Below are positions 19,201-27,844 of a stretch of DNA of 64,000 nt, one piece after another. Under the pieces are notes generated by a model. That model was not told the origin of the DNA. It was given only the letters and a program-made list of their open reading frames with translations, and did not search any database. Source of the stretch: Slackia heliotrinireducens DSM 20476 (GTDB taxonomy: Bacteria; Actinomycetota; Coriobacteriia; Coriobacteriales; Eggerthellaceae); assembly GCF_000023885.1 (NCBI RefSeq), contig NC_013165.1, positions 744,001-808,000 of the forward strand. The letters are read 5' to 3'. The stretch's first letter is position 1. Every line of letters starts with the position of its first letter. The position numbers and the translations under genes are program-made.

Positions 19201-19953
19201 GAAAGCCGCTTCGACAGCGGGCTCGTTGAACTCTACGTCTTCGAACACGGTACCGAAGGTGGTGTGACGGCAGTGGTCCGACCAATAGGTGTCGATCATC
19301 TTGATCTCGGTGATGGTGGGCACGCGGCCTTCTTCAGTGAAGTACTTCTGGCAGAATTGGATGTCTCCCAAGTCCATGGCGAGCCCGCGGTTGGAAATGA
19401 ATGCGGAAAGCTCCTCGTCGTTCAGGTCGTTGAAGCCTTCCAGAATCTCAACGTCTGCAGGGGGCACGAAGGCCATCTTCAAGGTGTCTTTTGTGTCGAG
19501 GGACGCCTCGCGGGCTTCGACGGGGTTGATGAGGTGGTGTTTGACGGCGGCGATGTCTGCCTCGGTCAGCTCGCCCTCCAAAAGGTAGACTTTACAGCTG
19601 GCAACGGCAGGGCGTTCGCCTTGACTGATGAGCTGGACGCATTCGCTCGCCGAGTCAGCACGTTGGTCGAATTGGCCGGGCAGGTATTCGACTGCAATGA
19701 TGGTGGCGTCGGTGGTGCCGGCTGCCTTCACCTGGTCCAGGGTTTCGAACGTGTTGTCGGATTGCGGCTCGCTGAAGACGGTCGGGACGCATGACTCGAA
19801 GAGCGTCTGATCGATGCCCTCCACGTCGTAGCGGTTGACCAAGCGAACGGCCGTAATCCCGTCGATTCCCAGGATGTCCTTCAGCTCGTTTTTCAGCTGT
19901 TGGGCTTCAACGTCGAATCCAGGCTTTTTCTCTACATACACACGATAGACCAT
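16222..19953 (-). CDS. purL: Phosphoribosylformylglycinamidine synthase, single-chain
   Basis: A 1243-residue large-type FGAM synthase, the fourth step of purine synthesis, joining FGAR and glutamine with ATP. The N-terminal PurS-like part, two AIRS-like halves (motifs [22 protein letters not shown] and [16 protein letters not shown]) and a C-terminal class I glutaminase are all in one chain. The glutaminase shows [12 protein letters not shown], the nucleophile in LGICNGFQ (Cys about 1084) and ISHGEGRF. Many Firmicutes and Actinobacteria have separate PurS, PurQ and PurL, so the fused form is notable but known in clostridia and Coriobacteriia. The start ATG follows AAAGGCGG; no purine riboswitch was recognised upstream. 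Confidence 0.96.
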   Translation of the reverse strand: MVYRVYVEKKPGFDVEAQQLKNELKDILGIDGITAVRLVNRYDVEGIDQTLFESCVPTVFSEPQSDNTFETLDQVKAAGTTDATIIAVEYLPGQFDQRADSASECVQLISQGERPAVASCKVYLLEGELTEADIAAVKHHLINPVEAREASLDTKDTLKMAFVPPADVEILEGFNDLNDEELSAFISNRGLAMDLGDIQFCQKYFTEEGRVPTITEIKMIDTYWSDHCRHTTFGTVFEDVEFNEPAVEAAFERYKDLRRELGRENKPMCLMDIGTIGAKTLKARGILTNMDESEEINACTVKVKVDVDGEEQDWLYLFKNETHNHPTEIEPFGGAATCVGGAIRDPLSGRSYVYQAMRVTGAADPLVPVSETIPGKLPQRKIVTDAAHGYSSYGNQIGLATGQVAELYHPGYMAKRMEIGAVVGATPADHVRRETPAPGDRVILLGGRTGRDGIGGATGSSKAHNMESLESCGAEVQKGNAPVERKIQRLFRRGDACRMIKRCNDFGAGGVSVAIGELADGLYIDLDRVPTKYDGLDGTELAISESQERMAVDVAAEDVDAFIALAHEENLEATVVARVTEEPRVQIVWRGTTIVDVSREFLASNGAPKSQKMTVLKAEPYALEWPGETLEEKMLAMVSDLNVCSKKGLVERFDSTIGAATVLMPFGGKHQLTPSMAMAAKFPVAGETTTCSGMAWGFNPYLSSADQYHGAYLAVAESVSKLVAAGFERRKAYLTLQEYFEKLGTDPARWGKPLASVLGALDAQIDLGVGAIGGKDSMSGSFEKLDVPPTLVSFATAVGTTDRVVSPEFKQAGSRVAIIVPMPGDNPIAPQGEALCEAMDLVEGIIGRKDALAVSTCGFGGAAQALFEMCLGNGIGIRVDKIPAGSLFSQSYGTFLIELAEGAELPVASDKIAIAVIGETTNEYAFEILGEKIDMAKLQEAWESKLEPVFPYRGEGPEVEAVTFTPNAPAVTASSKLARPRVIIPVFPGNNCEYDSARAFERAGAEVKTFVINNLSPEAVAESTQILCDEIAKSQIIMLPGGFSGGDEPDGSAKFITAFFRAPQVTEAVRDLLQNRDGLMLGICNGFQALVKLGLVPFGDIRAMNADCPTLTFNNIGRHQSRLVNTRVASTMSPWLASCTPGDIHTIAISHGEGRFVANEQVLAQMKSSGQIATQYVDLAGQPTMALGDNPNGSVLAIEGITSPDGRVFGKMGHTERIADNVFKNVPGNKWQPIFENGVAYFA

Positions 19954-20055
19954 ATGTCCAGTCCGCCTTTCGATTGTGCGTTTTCATGCGTTTACGCGCA
20001 CGATTCACTCGTAGTTATCCTACCGTATTTTGGGGCACTACATACGTCTCGCTCA

Positions 20056-20067
20056 CGTGTGAACACG
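20056..20067. promoter_or_regulatory. Small palindrome between purL and the phosphoesterase gene
   Basis: CGTGT-GA-ACACG, a perfect 5-bp inverted repeat in the divergent intergenic region. A regulator site is possible but unproven. Confidence 0.25.
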
Positions 20068-20165
20068 GATAAGCCGTAAAGGGTCGGGCTGATAGGCTTG
20101 TTGCGCAAAATATGAGGTTGTCAAGGTGCGAAAATGTCGTAGGACACCTTGAAGGGAGGATATCC

Positions 20166-20900
20166 GTGGCTGGCAGAATCTTCATTACAGGCGATACGCA
20201 CGCGACCGTGGATATGCGAAAACTGAATTCCAAGCTGTTTCCTTTAGGGAAGACGCTGGATGCGGATGACTACGTCATCATCTGTGGCGATTTCGGCGTC
20301 GTATGGGCGAACGACAACACGGACAAATACCTCCTTAACTGGTATCAAGCGAAGCCGTGGACAACCTTGTTCGTTGACGGCAATCATGAGAATTTCGATT
20401 TGTTGGATGCCATTGCACCAAGGAACTGGCATGGCGGTATGGTTCACGAGCTTCGTCCCAAGGTGCTCCATCTGATGCGTGGCCAGATGTTCGACATCCA
20501 CGGCAGGTCGTTTTTCTGCATGGGCGGAGCAACTTCGATAGACAAGGCCTTCCGTACGGAGGGCAAGAGCTGGTGGCCCCAGGAAGTGCCGTCTCTCGAT
20601 CAGCGCGATACAGCTTTGGCATCGCTTGAGCGGGCGGGATGGAGAGCCGATTATGTGCTGACGCATTGCGCTCCTTCAGGCGTGCAATACCGCCTCAATC
20701 CGTACTTCAGCTTCGATGTGGTTACAGACTTCCTGCAGGGCATTGAAGAACGGTTGGACTATCGCCATTGGTTCTTCGGGCATTACCATGAAGACCGAAC
20801 TGTTGGTGAACGCTGGACTTGCGTGTACTACGACATCTTGGAAATCGAGTTGGGGGATGACGCGTCCGCTGACCGCATAGCGCCCGCAGGGCGTCGATAG
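20166..20900 (+). CDS. Calcineurin-like metallophosphoesterase
   Basis: A 244-residue metallophosphoesterase with the dimetal motifs in order: FITGDTHATVD, IICGDFGVVW, FVDGNHENFD, LTHCAPSG and FGHYHED. The start is the GTG at 20166, placed perfectly after AAGGGAGGATATCC; a longer ATG frame from 20112 starts within poor sequence. Family members cleave phosphodiesters or phosphomonoesters; the substrate is unknown. It is monocistronic and divergent from purL. Confidence 0.85.
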   Translation: MAGRIFITGDTHATVDMRKLNSKLFPLGKTLDADDYVIICGDFGVVWANDNTDKYLLNWYQAKPWTTLFVDGNHENFDLLDAIAPRNWHGGMVHELRPKVLHLMRGQMFDIHGRSFFCMGGATSIDKAFRTEGKSWWPQEVPSLDQRDTALASLERAGWRADYVLTHCAPSGVQYRLNPYFSFDVVTDFLQGIEERLDYRHWFFGHYHEDRTVGERWTCVYYDILEIELGDDASADRIAPAGRR

Positions 20901-21286
20901 GGTTCTGGTGGCGGTCTTTCCAGAACTATTATCCGCCGCCGGCGCCATGATTGGTCGTCTCCATACGGGAGTTTCCTTCCGTAATTCGGAAGGCTGCCAA
21001 GGGGTGTTCGACATGAGATGCTGAACTGCTTGTGCTCTGATTTATACGGACTGTCGAAGATGGTCGTCGCAGGCGGTTTAGCACAACGGCCGATAAGGTA
21101 GACGTGTTTCGGAGCCCTCGAGCGGATTCCTGCTTCGTATCCGATGTCGGGATAGGTTTTCCGCTCCGAAGAAAAGGGCGCCAGTTTGTCGAGCTGCCTG
21201 TTTATGATGGCAGCCTTTTCGGGTCTGTTGCTTTTTGCGATGCCGGCGACGTGGTTCTTGCGGGTTCCATCTGCGGTTAGGGTCAT
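20828..21286 (-). CDS. Possible small protein or gene remnant
   Basis: The frame begins at an ATG preceded by AAGGTGACCGAC and reads protein-like for about 90 residues (mixed charged/hydrophobic, for example NRPEKAAIINRQLDKL, then YPDIGYEAGIRSRAPKHVYLIG). It then turns into Arg/Pro-rich sequence that is simply the antisense of the phosphoesterase 3' end. I do not recognise it. A decayed gene that lost its own stop is the easiest reading; a real ~150-residue protein overlapping its neighbour by 73 bases is the alternative. Confidence 0.28.
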   Translation of the reverse strand: MTLTADGTRKNHVAGIAKSNRPEKAAIINRQLDKLAPFSSERKTYPDIGYEAGIRSRAPKHVYLIGRCAKPPATTIFDSPYKSEHKQFSISCRTPLGSLPNYGRKLPYGDDQSWRRRRIIVLERPPPEPYRRPAGAMRSADASSPNSISKMS

Positions 21287-21746
21287 GTCGGTCACCTTGC
21301 CTTCCTGAACTCTGAGGTGCTGCTGATGTCGATGGGATATTGGCGATGGCGGAGCATTTCTGCGTCTGCATGTGCCGTGGATTGGCTCCAACCGCCTTGC
21401 AATAACGTGTAAAGCGGTGCTGGAAGAACCGGTTTTTTACTTGGAAACGGACCTGAACTGAAAATCCAAAGGTCGCGCGTATAGCCATGGCAGCGCAAAC
21501 AGCTTGGCCATCTTTCAATCAAGCGATGAAGGCTATGTTGTTATGGGTGGAGAAGCGTCATCGGAGGACTCTTTTCTGCATCTTGCTGTATGCGAAGGCT
21601 GTCCCAGCATCTACTGGTTAGGGTGTCCAACCGATGTGTGCATCATAGCAAACAGATGTTCGTAAATCAAGAGGATCATGCAGGTTTTTTCCAGTATCGA
21701 AATGTACCGAGCTCAGTCGCCACGGCTGTTTTGCTAAGCTGACGAT
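21287..21746. other. Gene-poor spacer
   Basis: No supported gene on either strand. The segment carries short open frames of low quality; its right end before 21747 is relatively AT-rich. No hairpin terminator or clear promoter stood out. Confidence 0.4.
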
Positions 21747-22535
21747 ATGGGGAAACGCACCGACATATGCAGAAGAGACCGCAGGGTAGTGCGGCCAAGG
21801 CGTTGCAAGAGGTATGTTTCCGAAGCAACGGCATGTCGCAGGCTGCTTGCCTCGCCCCAGACCATGTTCGGCATGGCGCTCGTTTTCGATACTGAAGATG
21901 AAACGGGCAGGGCAATCCGCGTGCTTGAGGTTGAGGGTACGTGGGAGTCAGTCGCCTACTTGGATGAACCGTTTGAACTGGCCTTAGATTACACCAAGGC
22001 TTTCGACGTCCTGTTCGAAACGGTGCCGAAACCGTGCCGTATTCTTGCGATCGGATGCGGAGGGTTCTCATATCCGATGCATCTTGCGGATGTGTCGAGC
22101 GCTCGAATCGACGCTGTTGAGATAGACCCGGCCGTTATCGATTTAGCTCGGGAGTTTTTCGGGCTTGACGAGGCTGAGCGACGCTGGGGAGCGGAAGGCG
22201 ACGGTCGGTTGCGCGTCGTGTGCGAAGACGGCCGAGCGTGGTTGGATTCCTGTGCTCCGGGGTCATACGACGCCATCGTCAACGACTCGTTTTCTGCAGG
22301 AATGCCTGCCGAGGGCCTTGTCACGTCCGATGCTGCGCTTGCAATTCGCCGGGTCCTTTCGTCTCATGGGGTGTATGTGGTTAATGTGGTCGCATCGCTT
22401 GAAGGGGAGGCGTCGCACATTCTTTATGAGCACATCACGGTTCTCGAGCGCGTGTTTTCGGAAATCGAGGTGCATCCTGTATATGCGCTGCCTCCTGGGG
22501 TTCCCGGAAACATCATCCTTGTCGCCCGTCCTTAG
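21747..22535 (+). CDS. Spermidine-synthase-like methyltransferase-fold protein
   Basis: The C-terminal 200 residues have the Rossmann fold of spermidine synthase relatives: RILAIGCGGFSYPMHLA (cofactor loop), DAVEIDPAVIDLAREFF (acidic residue after strand 2) and YDAIVNDSF. Upstream, RVLEVEGTWESVAYLDEP matches the small N-terminal beta domain. It belongs to the group of SpeE-like proteins that often lack polyamine-site residues, so aminopropyl transfer is uncertain. The start is unclear: neither ATG 21747 nor ATG 21864 has a good ribosome site, and the first ~38 residues (Arg/Cys-rich) do not look like the family, so 21864 may be the true start. Confidence 0.7.
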   Translation: MGKRTDICRRDRRVVRPRRCKRYVSEATACRRLLASPQTMFGMALVFDTEDETGRAIRVLEVEGTWESVAYLDEPFELALDYTKAFDVLFETVPKPCRILAIGCGGFSYPMHLADVSSARIDAVEIDPAVIDLAREFFGLDEAERRWGAEGDGRLRVVCEDGRAWLDSCAPGSYDAIVNDSFSAGMPAEGLVTSDAALAIRRVLSSHGVYVVNVVASLEGEASHILYEHITVLERVFSEIEVHPVYALPPGVPGNIILVARP

Positions 22536-22621
22536 CAGTCGGCCGTGCAACGCCGACCCTTCGCTTCGGGTTTTCAACATTGTTCGAATCTTGGTGAATG
22601 TTTCGCGTGGCGCCTTGGCGG

Positions 22622-22627
22622 TATAAT
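22622..22627 (+). promoter_or_regulatory. -10 box of the aroD promoter
   Basis: TATAAT preceded by GCGG, 69 bases before the aroD start; no convincing -35 was found. Confidence 0.4.
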
Positions 22628-22696
22628 TCCTGACACAACGCACGCAAGGTACGACGCGTATGTTGAAGCAATGTCGGATAGCGAGGAGCAACATTT

Positions 22697-23464
22697 ATGA
22701 AACCGCTGGTCATCAAAGATGTTTCAATAGGAGAAGGCGCGCCGAAGACCATCGTCTCCGTTATGGATGCGACTACCGAAGGAGCCTTGGCCACCATCGA
22801 CCAGGGCCTTGCGGCCGGCGTCGATTGCTTCGAGTGGCGCGTCGATTTCAGCGAGAACGTGCACGACCCCGCGGCCGCTGCGGAAGAATCTCGGGTGCTG
22901 GCTCAGGCATTGCCGAAAAACCCTCTGTTGTTCACCTTCCGCTCCACCAGCCAGGGCGGCCAGTTGACGATACCGGTCGAAGAATACGTGGCCCTCAATA
23001 AAGCGGTCATCGAGGCCGAGGCCATCGATATGGTGGACATCGAAACTTGGATAGGCGATGCCGCTGTGTCGGACCTGGTAGCCTGCGCCCATGCCCATGG
23101 GGTTGCCGCCGTTGTCTCGTATCACAATTTCGCAGGCACGCCTTCCAAGGATTGGATGGTTGCCCTGCTCACGCATATGCAAGACCTGGGCGCGGACATT
23201 CCTAAGATCGCCGTCATGGCGAAGACACCTGCCGACGCGCTTGAGCTGCTGGCCGCCACTGAAGAGATGGCGCGCTTGCATGCGCAGGGTCCGCTGCTGA
23301 CCATGGCGATGGGGCGTGACGGCTCCATTACACGGCTTGCGGGCGAGCTTTTCGGTTCGGCGCTTACGTTCTGTGCACTTGAGAATGCTTCCGCACCTGG
23401 TCAGGTTGATGTGTCGCAAGCCCGTCGCATCATGGCTGACCTACATGAGGTTCTGGGTAAATAA
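22697..23464 (+). CDS. aroD: 3-dehydroquinate dehydratase, type I
   Basis: A 255-residue class I dehydroquinase, the third step of the shikimate pathway, working through a Schiff-base lysine. The TIM-barrel pattern is clear: FEWRVDFSEN early, LFTFRSTSQGGQ, the conserved His in VVSYHNFAGTP, the lysine-bearing strand PKIAVMAKTPADALELL, and the late MAMGRDGSITRLAG loop. The start ATG has GCGAGGAGC. It is followed 107 bases later by aroE; aroK lies about 3.4 kb downstream, so several shikimate genes are clustered but not in one operon. Confidence 0.95.
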   Translation: MKPLVIKDVSIGEGAPKTIVSVMDATTEGALATIDQGLAAGVDCFEWRVDFSENVHDPAAAAEESRVLAQALPKNPLLFTFRSTSQGGQLTIPVEEYVALNKAVIEAEAIDMVDIETWIGDAAVSDLVACAHAHGVAAVVSYHNFAGTPSKDWMVALLTHMQDLGADIPKIAVMAKTPADALELLAATEEMARLHAQGPLLTMAMGRDGSITRLAGELFGSALTFCALENASAPGQVDVSQARRIMADLHEVLGK

Positions 23465-23571
23465 AAGCAAGCCTGTCTGGTCCGCTTCAGTTCGCAAACG
23501 CATTGCGGAATCAGGCCTAACCGTCTCGCCAGAGGTCGCAAGACTTTGGCGCATTCCGAGGAGGAACCAAT

Positions 23572-24447
23572 ATGGGAGAACCACAACGCATCACAGGCCA
23601 TACGCATCTGATTACATTGCTGGGCAGTCCGGTGGCCCATTCGTCATCCCCAGTGACGCACAACCTGTCGTTCGAAAAGCTGGGTATCGACACGGTCTAC
23701 CTGTGCCTGGAAATCGGAGCCGACGAGGTAGGCGAGGTCGTCAACGGGCTCAAGCGCACCGTAGGCTGGGACGGATCTAATGTAACCATGCCTTGCAAGA
23801 ACGCCGTTATCCCGTTTTTGGACGAACTTGATCCCGCTGCTGAACTCATGGACGCAGTGAACGTCATCAAGAACGACAACGGCAAGCTCAAAGGCTACAA
23901 CACCGACGGAGCGGGATTCGTCTGGGGTATGCGCCAGAAGGGCGTCGACCCCGCAGACAAGACCGTTACGCTGATCGGGCCCGGCGGGGCCGGCTCTGCC
24001 GTCGCCGTGCAGCTGGCGTTGGATGGCGCGAAGAAGCTCAACGTGGTCGGTCGACAGGGGAAGACCTTCGAGCGCGCCCGCGACCTGGTGCCGCGAATCG
24101 TGGAGAAGACGGGCTGCGACGCCCAGCTGTTCGACATCGCCGATCAGGACAACCTGCGTAAGCTGATTGCCGAGTCCGACGTTTTGGTGAACGCCAGCAA
24201 CGTCGGCATGGGCGCGGGCAGTACCGAGTCTCTGGTCCCCGTGGATTATCTGCGTCCTGAACTGGTAGTATGCGATACCGTATACTTCCCGCGCGAGACC
24301 CAGCTCATCCTGGACGCCAAGGCATTGGGATGCGTGACCGTTCCTGGCTTGGGCATGATGATCGGCCAGGCAGCCGAAGGCGAGAGGATCTGGTACGACG
24401 CCGAGATGCCCGTCGACTTCATCGTCGAGCAGTTGTTCAGCGAGTAG
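23572..24447 (+). CDS. aroE: Shikimate dehydrogenase
   Basis: A 291-residue NADP-dependent shikimate dehydrogenase. Seen: the substrate loop LLGSPVAHSSSPVTHN, the catalytic Lys region VTMPCKNAVIPFLDEL, NNGKLKGYNTDGAGFVWG, the nucleotide loop LIGPGGAGSAVAVQLAL (about 135-151), and the C-terminal GLGMMIGQAAEGERIW. The start ATG has GAGGAGGAACC. It ends at a strong terminator and is convergent with the deformylase-like gene. Confidence 0.95.
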   Translation: MGEPQRITGHTHLITLLGSPVAHSSSPVTHNLSFEKLGIDTVYLCLEIGADEVGEVVNGLKRTVGWDGSNVTMPCKNAVIPFLDELDPAAELMDAVNVIKNDNGKLKGYNTDGAGFVWGMRQKGVDPADKTVTLIGPGGAGSAVAVQLALDGAKKLNVVGRQGKTFERARDLVPRIVEKTGCDAQLFDIADQDNLRKLIAESDVLVNASNVGMGAGSTESLVPVDYLRPELVVCDTVYFPRETQLILDAKALGCVTVPGLGMMIGQAAEGERIWYDAEMPVDFIVEQLFSE

Positions 24448-24472
24448 CGACTCGGAGAGTCCGAGCAAAAGA

Positions 24473-24507
24473 AAACGCCGCATCTTGCGAGGTGCGGCGT
24501 TTTTTGT
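24473..24507 (+). terminator. Intrinsic terminator after aroE
   Basis: AACGCCGCA pairs with TGCGGCGTT and is followed by TTTTTG; stem of at least 9 bp. Confidence 0.85.
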
Positions 24508-24525
24508 TGCTTTAAGAGTTTCGGA

Positions 24526-24948
24526 TTAGACCAGCTTGCCGTTGCAGTGGTCGACAAGGTGCTGGATGACCTGGGCGGTCCAGCCTTCGAACTTGCGTTT
24601 GCGGTCGACCAACTGACCGTTGATGAGTTCCTGGTACGCTACGTTGATTTTTGCGAAACGCTTGACGGTGACGTACTGTCCCTCGTGGGAGAGGCACTCC
24701 TCGGCCACAGTGGAAGGGTTGAGCGCCATCTTGATAACAGGGTTGAACATGGCGTGCGGATTATCCTTCATGTCCAAATAGACCACGATGCGCTTGGTCT
24801 CACCAATTTGGTTGGCGGCCAGGCCAGCAGCGGTTTCGAGGGATTTCAGGGTGTCGATGAGATCTTCGACGATTGCTGCGTCTTCGGCGGTGCCTTCGTC
24901 GCAGGGCTTCGACAGAATCTCGTCGTCGGTGACGATTTCACGGATCAT
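24526..24948 (-). CDS. Peptide-deformylase homologue lacking the catalytic Glu
   Basis: A 140-residue member of the peptide deformylase family, which removes formyl groups from nascent proteins with an Fe/Zn centre. Motif 1 is AAGLAANQIG (normally GxGxAAxQ), motif 2 is EECLSHEG (normally EGCLS, the Cys metal ligand kept), and motif 3 reads QHLVDHCNG where active enzymes have QHExDHLxG. Both metal His remain, but the catalytic Glu is Leu (codon CTT at about 24557-24559 on the + strand). The metal site may form but classical catalysis should fail. The ribosome site AAAGGAGG is excellent, so the gene is expressed, not decayed. A true def must then lie elsewhere in the genome. Confidence 0.85.
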   Translation of the reverse strand: MIREIVTDDEILSKPCDEGTAEDAAIVEDLIDTLKSLETAAGLAANQIGETKRIVVYLDMKDNPHAMFNPVIKMALNPSTVAEECLSHEGQYVTVKRFAKINVAYQELINGQLVDRKRKFEGWTAQVIQHLVDHCNGKLV

Positions 24949-25030
24949 GGGTTTCCTCCTTTAAGTTGCGGGAAACAGTGTAGCGTAAAAGCGCGACGAA
25001 CGGGACGGTTCCCTTCCGTCGCGCCGGAAA

Positions 25031-26920
25031 TTATTGGGGTGTGGTGACCAGGTATACAAACCCGTCGAAGCTGTAGTCGCCCGAAACGCGGACTCGGGGC
25101 AGCGCCCGGCAGTCTTCGCCAATTTGTGCCCAGCGGTTCTCAGTGGTGAAAGCGCAGAGGATGCCGGCTTCGTCGATGCAGGTCATGGCGTCATCCGTGG
25201 TATCGCCGTAGGGATAGGCGAAAGCTTCGCTGGTCTGAAGCATCTCCTTTGCCTGGTTCAGATCGGCGACGATGTCTTCGTGGGACAGCGCACTGATGAT
25301 GCCGCCGTGCCCGACGCTGCCGCCGCCCTGATGCAGCGCGTAGGAGTGCGACTGGTATGAGATCACAGGGCTCGCATGGTCGATAGGGATGGACTCGGCG
25401 TTGTCGTTGCTGCAGATGACGAAGGACGTGGCCGGCACGCCGTATTCTTCAAGAAGCGGGATGCCGTACGCCAAAAACCCTGACTGGCCGTCGTCGAACG
25501 TGAGCACGACGCTCTTGGCGGGCAGCGAATGCGCGCCCTCCAGGAAAGCTCGGACTTCAGGGTACGACGGATAGTAGAAATCGTTTTCCTGCAGGTAATT
25601 CAGCTGGTTTGCCAGATCGGTGTCGAGGATGTAGTTGACGTTCACCTCGTCGGGCAGATCGTCTTCGGTATAGACGTAGTGGTACATGAGAACCGGGATG
25701 CCATACTCCTGGGTCTCCATGCTGTCGACCACGTGGACCGTGCGCGTTGCCGTTGCCGTGTGGCCCGTCGAGTCGCTGACGGTGTAGGTGACTTCGTAGT
25801 CGCCCGGCGTGGATGTGTCGACGTCCCCGTTGGTTTCGATGGCGTTGTTGAGAATGCCGTCGATGGGTTCCGCCGCATGGGCGCCGCCTTCAATGTATTC
25901 TTCGCCGACCAGGACGTAGGTATCCGGGTCGCCGTTCACCCCGATGACGATGTCGCCGGGATCGGCGGGCGCTGCGGCAGACGTTCCGGAGCCTTCGTCG
26001 GTCGTTTCGGGTTCGGTGGATTGGGTGTCGGAGGCGCTTGCGTTTTCAGACTGGTTTTGGCTGACTGCGGGCGTGGGTGTCGCATTCGTTTCTGCATCCG
26101 ATCCGCGATTCAGCATGAAGAAACCGCCTGCCCCCATGGCTATCAGGGCAATGGCCAGCACGGCAGCGACAAGGCCTTTGCGGGAACGGCGTTTGGGTGT
26201 GCGCTGGAAAGGAACCGGGGCCGCGGCGACCAGGTCGGAATCGCCGGCGTCGTCAGCGACAAGTCCGTGGTTGCGGGTCGAGGGCCTCTGAGGCCGGGCG
26301 TTTTGATTGCCAGCTTCGGAAGCAAGCGGCTCGTTTTCGACGACCGGGGAGGGTGATTCGGTGTTGGCGGTTGCGGCATCCAACGGTGTCATGACGGCTG
26401 TGGCATGCGTATCCACAATGGCGGGTGTCGGAACTCGGGTTTCTACGGGCTGTTCCGCAGGTGTGTTGGCGGCTGCGAACCGAGGTGCCGTGGGGCCGAT
26501 GGTGGCGGCTGATCGAGCAGAGACGGCCACAGGGCCGGTTGCTGCTGCATGCGCCGCGTGCCGTGCCCGTGCGACAGATGCATTCCCAGCGGTGTTCTCG
26601 GTATCGGAGGCGATGCGCGCATGGCGACCGATAGGCGTCGATTTCGGTGCAGTGGTGGCGGCTTGCTCAGGGGCATGCCGAGGAACGGCCCGACGGGAAG
26701 AGGCCTCAACGTCATCTGCGCGTTGTGCCGTCCATTCGTCCAGGTCGGCTGCGTAGTCGCTGGCTTGCGGCCAGGCACCGCCGCCTGCTTTCGGATCGGT
26801 GTCGTCGGCGAATGCGGGCCAAGCTCCCATATTGCCGACGTTCTCGGTTTTTGCCTTGGGCTTGCGCCTTGTGGGCTTTTGGCGGCGATACTCCCTGCCG
26901 CGGTATTCGTAGGATGCCAT
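25031..26920 (-). CDS. Membrane-anchored polysaccharide deacetylase with Ig-like domain
   Basis: A 629-residue type II membrane protein. Residues 1-245 are cytoplasmic and low in complexity (basic start GREYRRQKPTRRK, then Ala/Thr/Pro-rich). One membrane helix follows at about 247-270, then an acidic Ser/Thr linker, then an Ig-like domain of the DUF5011 type (IDTSTPGDYEVTYTVSD-like strand pattern near 385). A NodB deacetylase domain follows with VLTFDDGQSGFLAY near 475, HAS and later AYPYGDTTDD. NodB enzymes deacetylate peptidoglycan or surface polysaccharide. The start ATG follows GGGAGG. The very long disordered cytoplasmic arm is unusual. Confidence 0.85.
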   Translation of the reverse strand: MASYEYRGREYRRQKPTRRKPKAKTENVGNMGAWPAFADDTDPKAGGGAWPQASDYAADLDEWTAQRADDVEASSRRAVPRHAPEQAATTAPKSTPIGRHARIASDTENTAGNASVARARHAAHAAATGPVAVSARSAATIGPTAPRFAAANTPAEQPVETRVPTPAIVDTHATAVMTPLDAATANTESPSPVVENEPLASEAGNQNARPQRPSTRNHGLVADDAGDSDLVAAAPVPFQRTPKRRSRKGLVAAVLAIALIAMGAGGFFMLNRGSDAETNATPTPAVSQNQSENASASDTQSTEPETTDEGSGTSAAAPADPGDIVIGVNGDPDTYVLVGEEYIEGGAHAAEPIDGILNNAIETNGDVDTSTPGDYEVTYTVSDSTGHTATATRTVHVVDSMETQEYGIPVLMYHYVYTEDDLPDEVNVNYILDTDLANQLNYLQENDFYYPSYPEVRAFLEGAHSLPAKSVVLTFDDGQSGFLAYGIPLLEEYGVPATSFVICSNDNAESIPIDHASPVISYQSHSYALHQGGGSVGHGGIISALSHEDIVADLNQAKEMLQTSEAFAYPYGDTTDDAMTCIDEAGILCAFTTENRWAQIGEDCRALPRVRVSGDYSFDGFVYLVTTPQ

Positions 26921-27064
26921 GCAAAACCTCCCAAATAGTTGATGGGTTGATTTTACCGCACGAAGACTTTGGCCGACGAACCGTCACGAATACTGCGTCT
27001 GGGCAGCCCACGCGCGCTGCCTGCGGACGGTCGAATCCCGCACACCACTGACAGCAGAAGAGCG

Positions 27065-27095
27065 TTGATCGGAAATGACGGCGCAATGCTACAAT
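27065..27095 (+). promoter_or_regulatory. Promoter of the GNAT gene
   Basis: TTGATC (27065-27070) and TACAAT (27090-27095) with a 19-base spacer, about 40 bases before the start codon. Confidence 0.4.
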
Positions 27096-27135
27096 GGGGA
27101 TTGCCCATAGGTTTCGAACATTACAGGAGGCGTTT

Positions 27136-27690
27136 ATGCTGTTCAGACAGGCGAGCGTTGAGGATCTCGATGCTGTCATGTCCGCAATCGAGGACGGTCG
27201 TGTTGCTTTGGCTGCCATGGGGCTTGACCAATGGCAGGGCGGTTCTCCCAACGCCGAAATGGTGCGCGAGGACATGGCATGTGAATACACCTATGTGGCA
27301 GTTGACGACGAGACGGGTGACGTTCTTGGAACGGTGTCTTTCACGGACGCGGGCGATGGCGATTACGACAACGTCATCGACGGCGCTTGGACGCGCGATC
27401 TTCCGAACACGCCGAACCCTCCGCATGGCGGACGTTATGCGGCGCTGCATCGTATTGCAGTTTCCGCAAAGGCCGCCCGGCGTGGCGTGGGAACGTTTCT
27501 GGTCAAACAGTCGATCCGGCTTGCCCGCGAGCGGGGACTCGATGCAGTTCGCGCCGATACGCACATAGACAACATTCCCATGCAGCGCACATTCGAAAAA
27601 TGCGGTATGGTGCGGTGCTGTGAAATCCTGTTGTCGACGGACGACGAGCCCACCAAGGAACGCATCGGTTACGAACTTGCCTTATCGTAA
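27136..27690 (+). CDS. GNAT-family N-acetyltransferase
   Basis: A 184-residue acetyl-CoA-dependent acetyltransferase. Motif A is RIAVSAKAARRGVGTFLVKQ (about 112-131), with the R-x-x-G-x-G/A pyrophosphate loop, followed by DAVRADTHIDNIPMQRTFEKCGM. The substrate is unknown. The ATG at 27136 follows AGGAGGCG; an earlier in-frame ATG at 27094 overlaps the -10 box and was rejected. Confidence 0.85.
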   Translation: MLFRQASVEDLDAVMSAIEDGRVALAAMGLDQWQGGSPNAEMVREDMACEYTYVAVDDETGDVLGTVSFTDAGDGDYDNVIDGAWTRDLPNTPNPPHGGRYAALHRIAVSAKAARRGVGTFLVKQSIRLARERGLDAVRADTHIDNIPMQRTFEKCGMVRCCEILLSTDDEPTKERIGYELALS

Positions 27691-27758
27691 GTCGGGGTTT
27701 TCGAGGCGTTCCTTCGTAACGTTTCAGCGACGGCTTGATTTTTTCTTGCAGGCGTCTT

Positions 27759-27784
27759 TTCAAATCTTGGATTAAGCGTACAAT
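27759..27784 (+). promoter_or_regulatory. aroK promoter
   Basis: TACAAT at 27779-27784, with a TTTTCA-like -35 about 16 bases upstream. The palindromic operator begins 8 bases after the -10 box. Confidence 0.5.
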
Positions 27785-27791
27785 GCCGAAA

Positions 27792-27811
27792 TACTTTACT
27801 CTGCTAAAGTA
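27792..27811. promoter_or_regulatory. Palindromic operator upstream of aroK
   Basis: TACTTTACTCTGCTAAAGTA: perfect 7-bp arms around 6 bases. The same ACTTTA-N6-TAAAGT pattern with identical spacing recurs at 60717-60734 ahead of the amino-acid ABC transporter, in both cases just downstream of the -10 box. Confidence 0.7.
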
Positions 27812-27844
27812 CGTATTGGAACGAGACGACTTGAGGTGATCTGC

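Noticed and set aside
19954-20165. Purine riboswitch upstream of purL
   Set aside because: The conserved core bases of the aptamer were not found on the minus strand.
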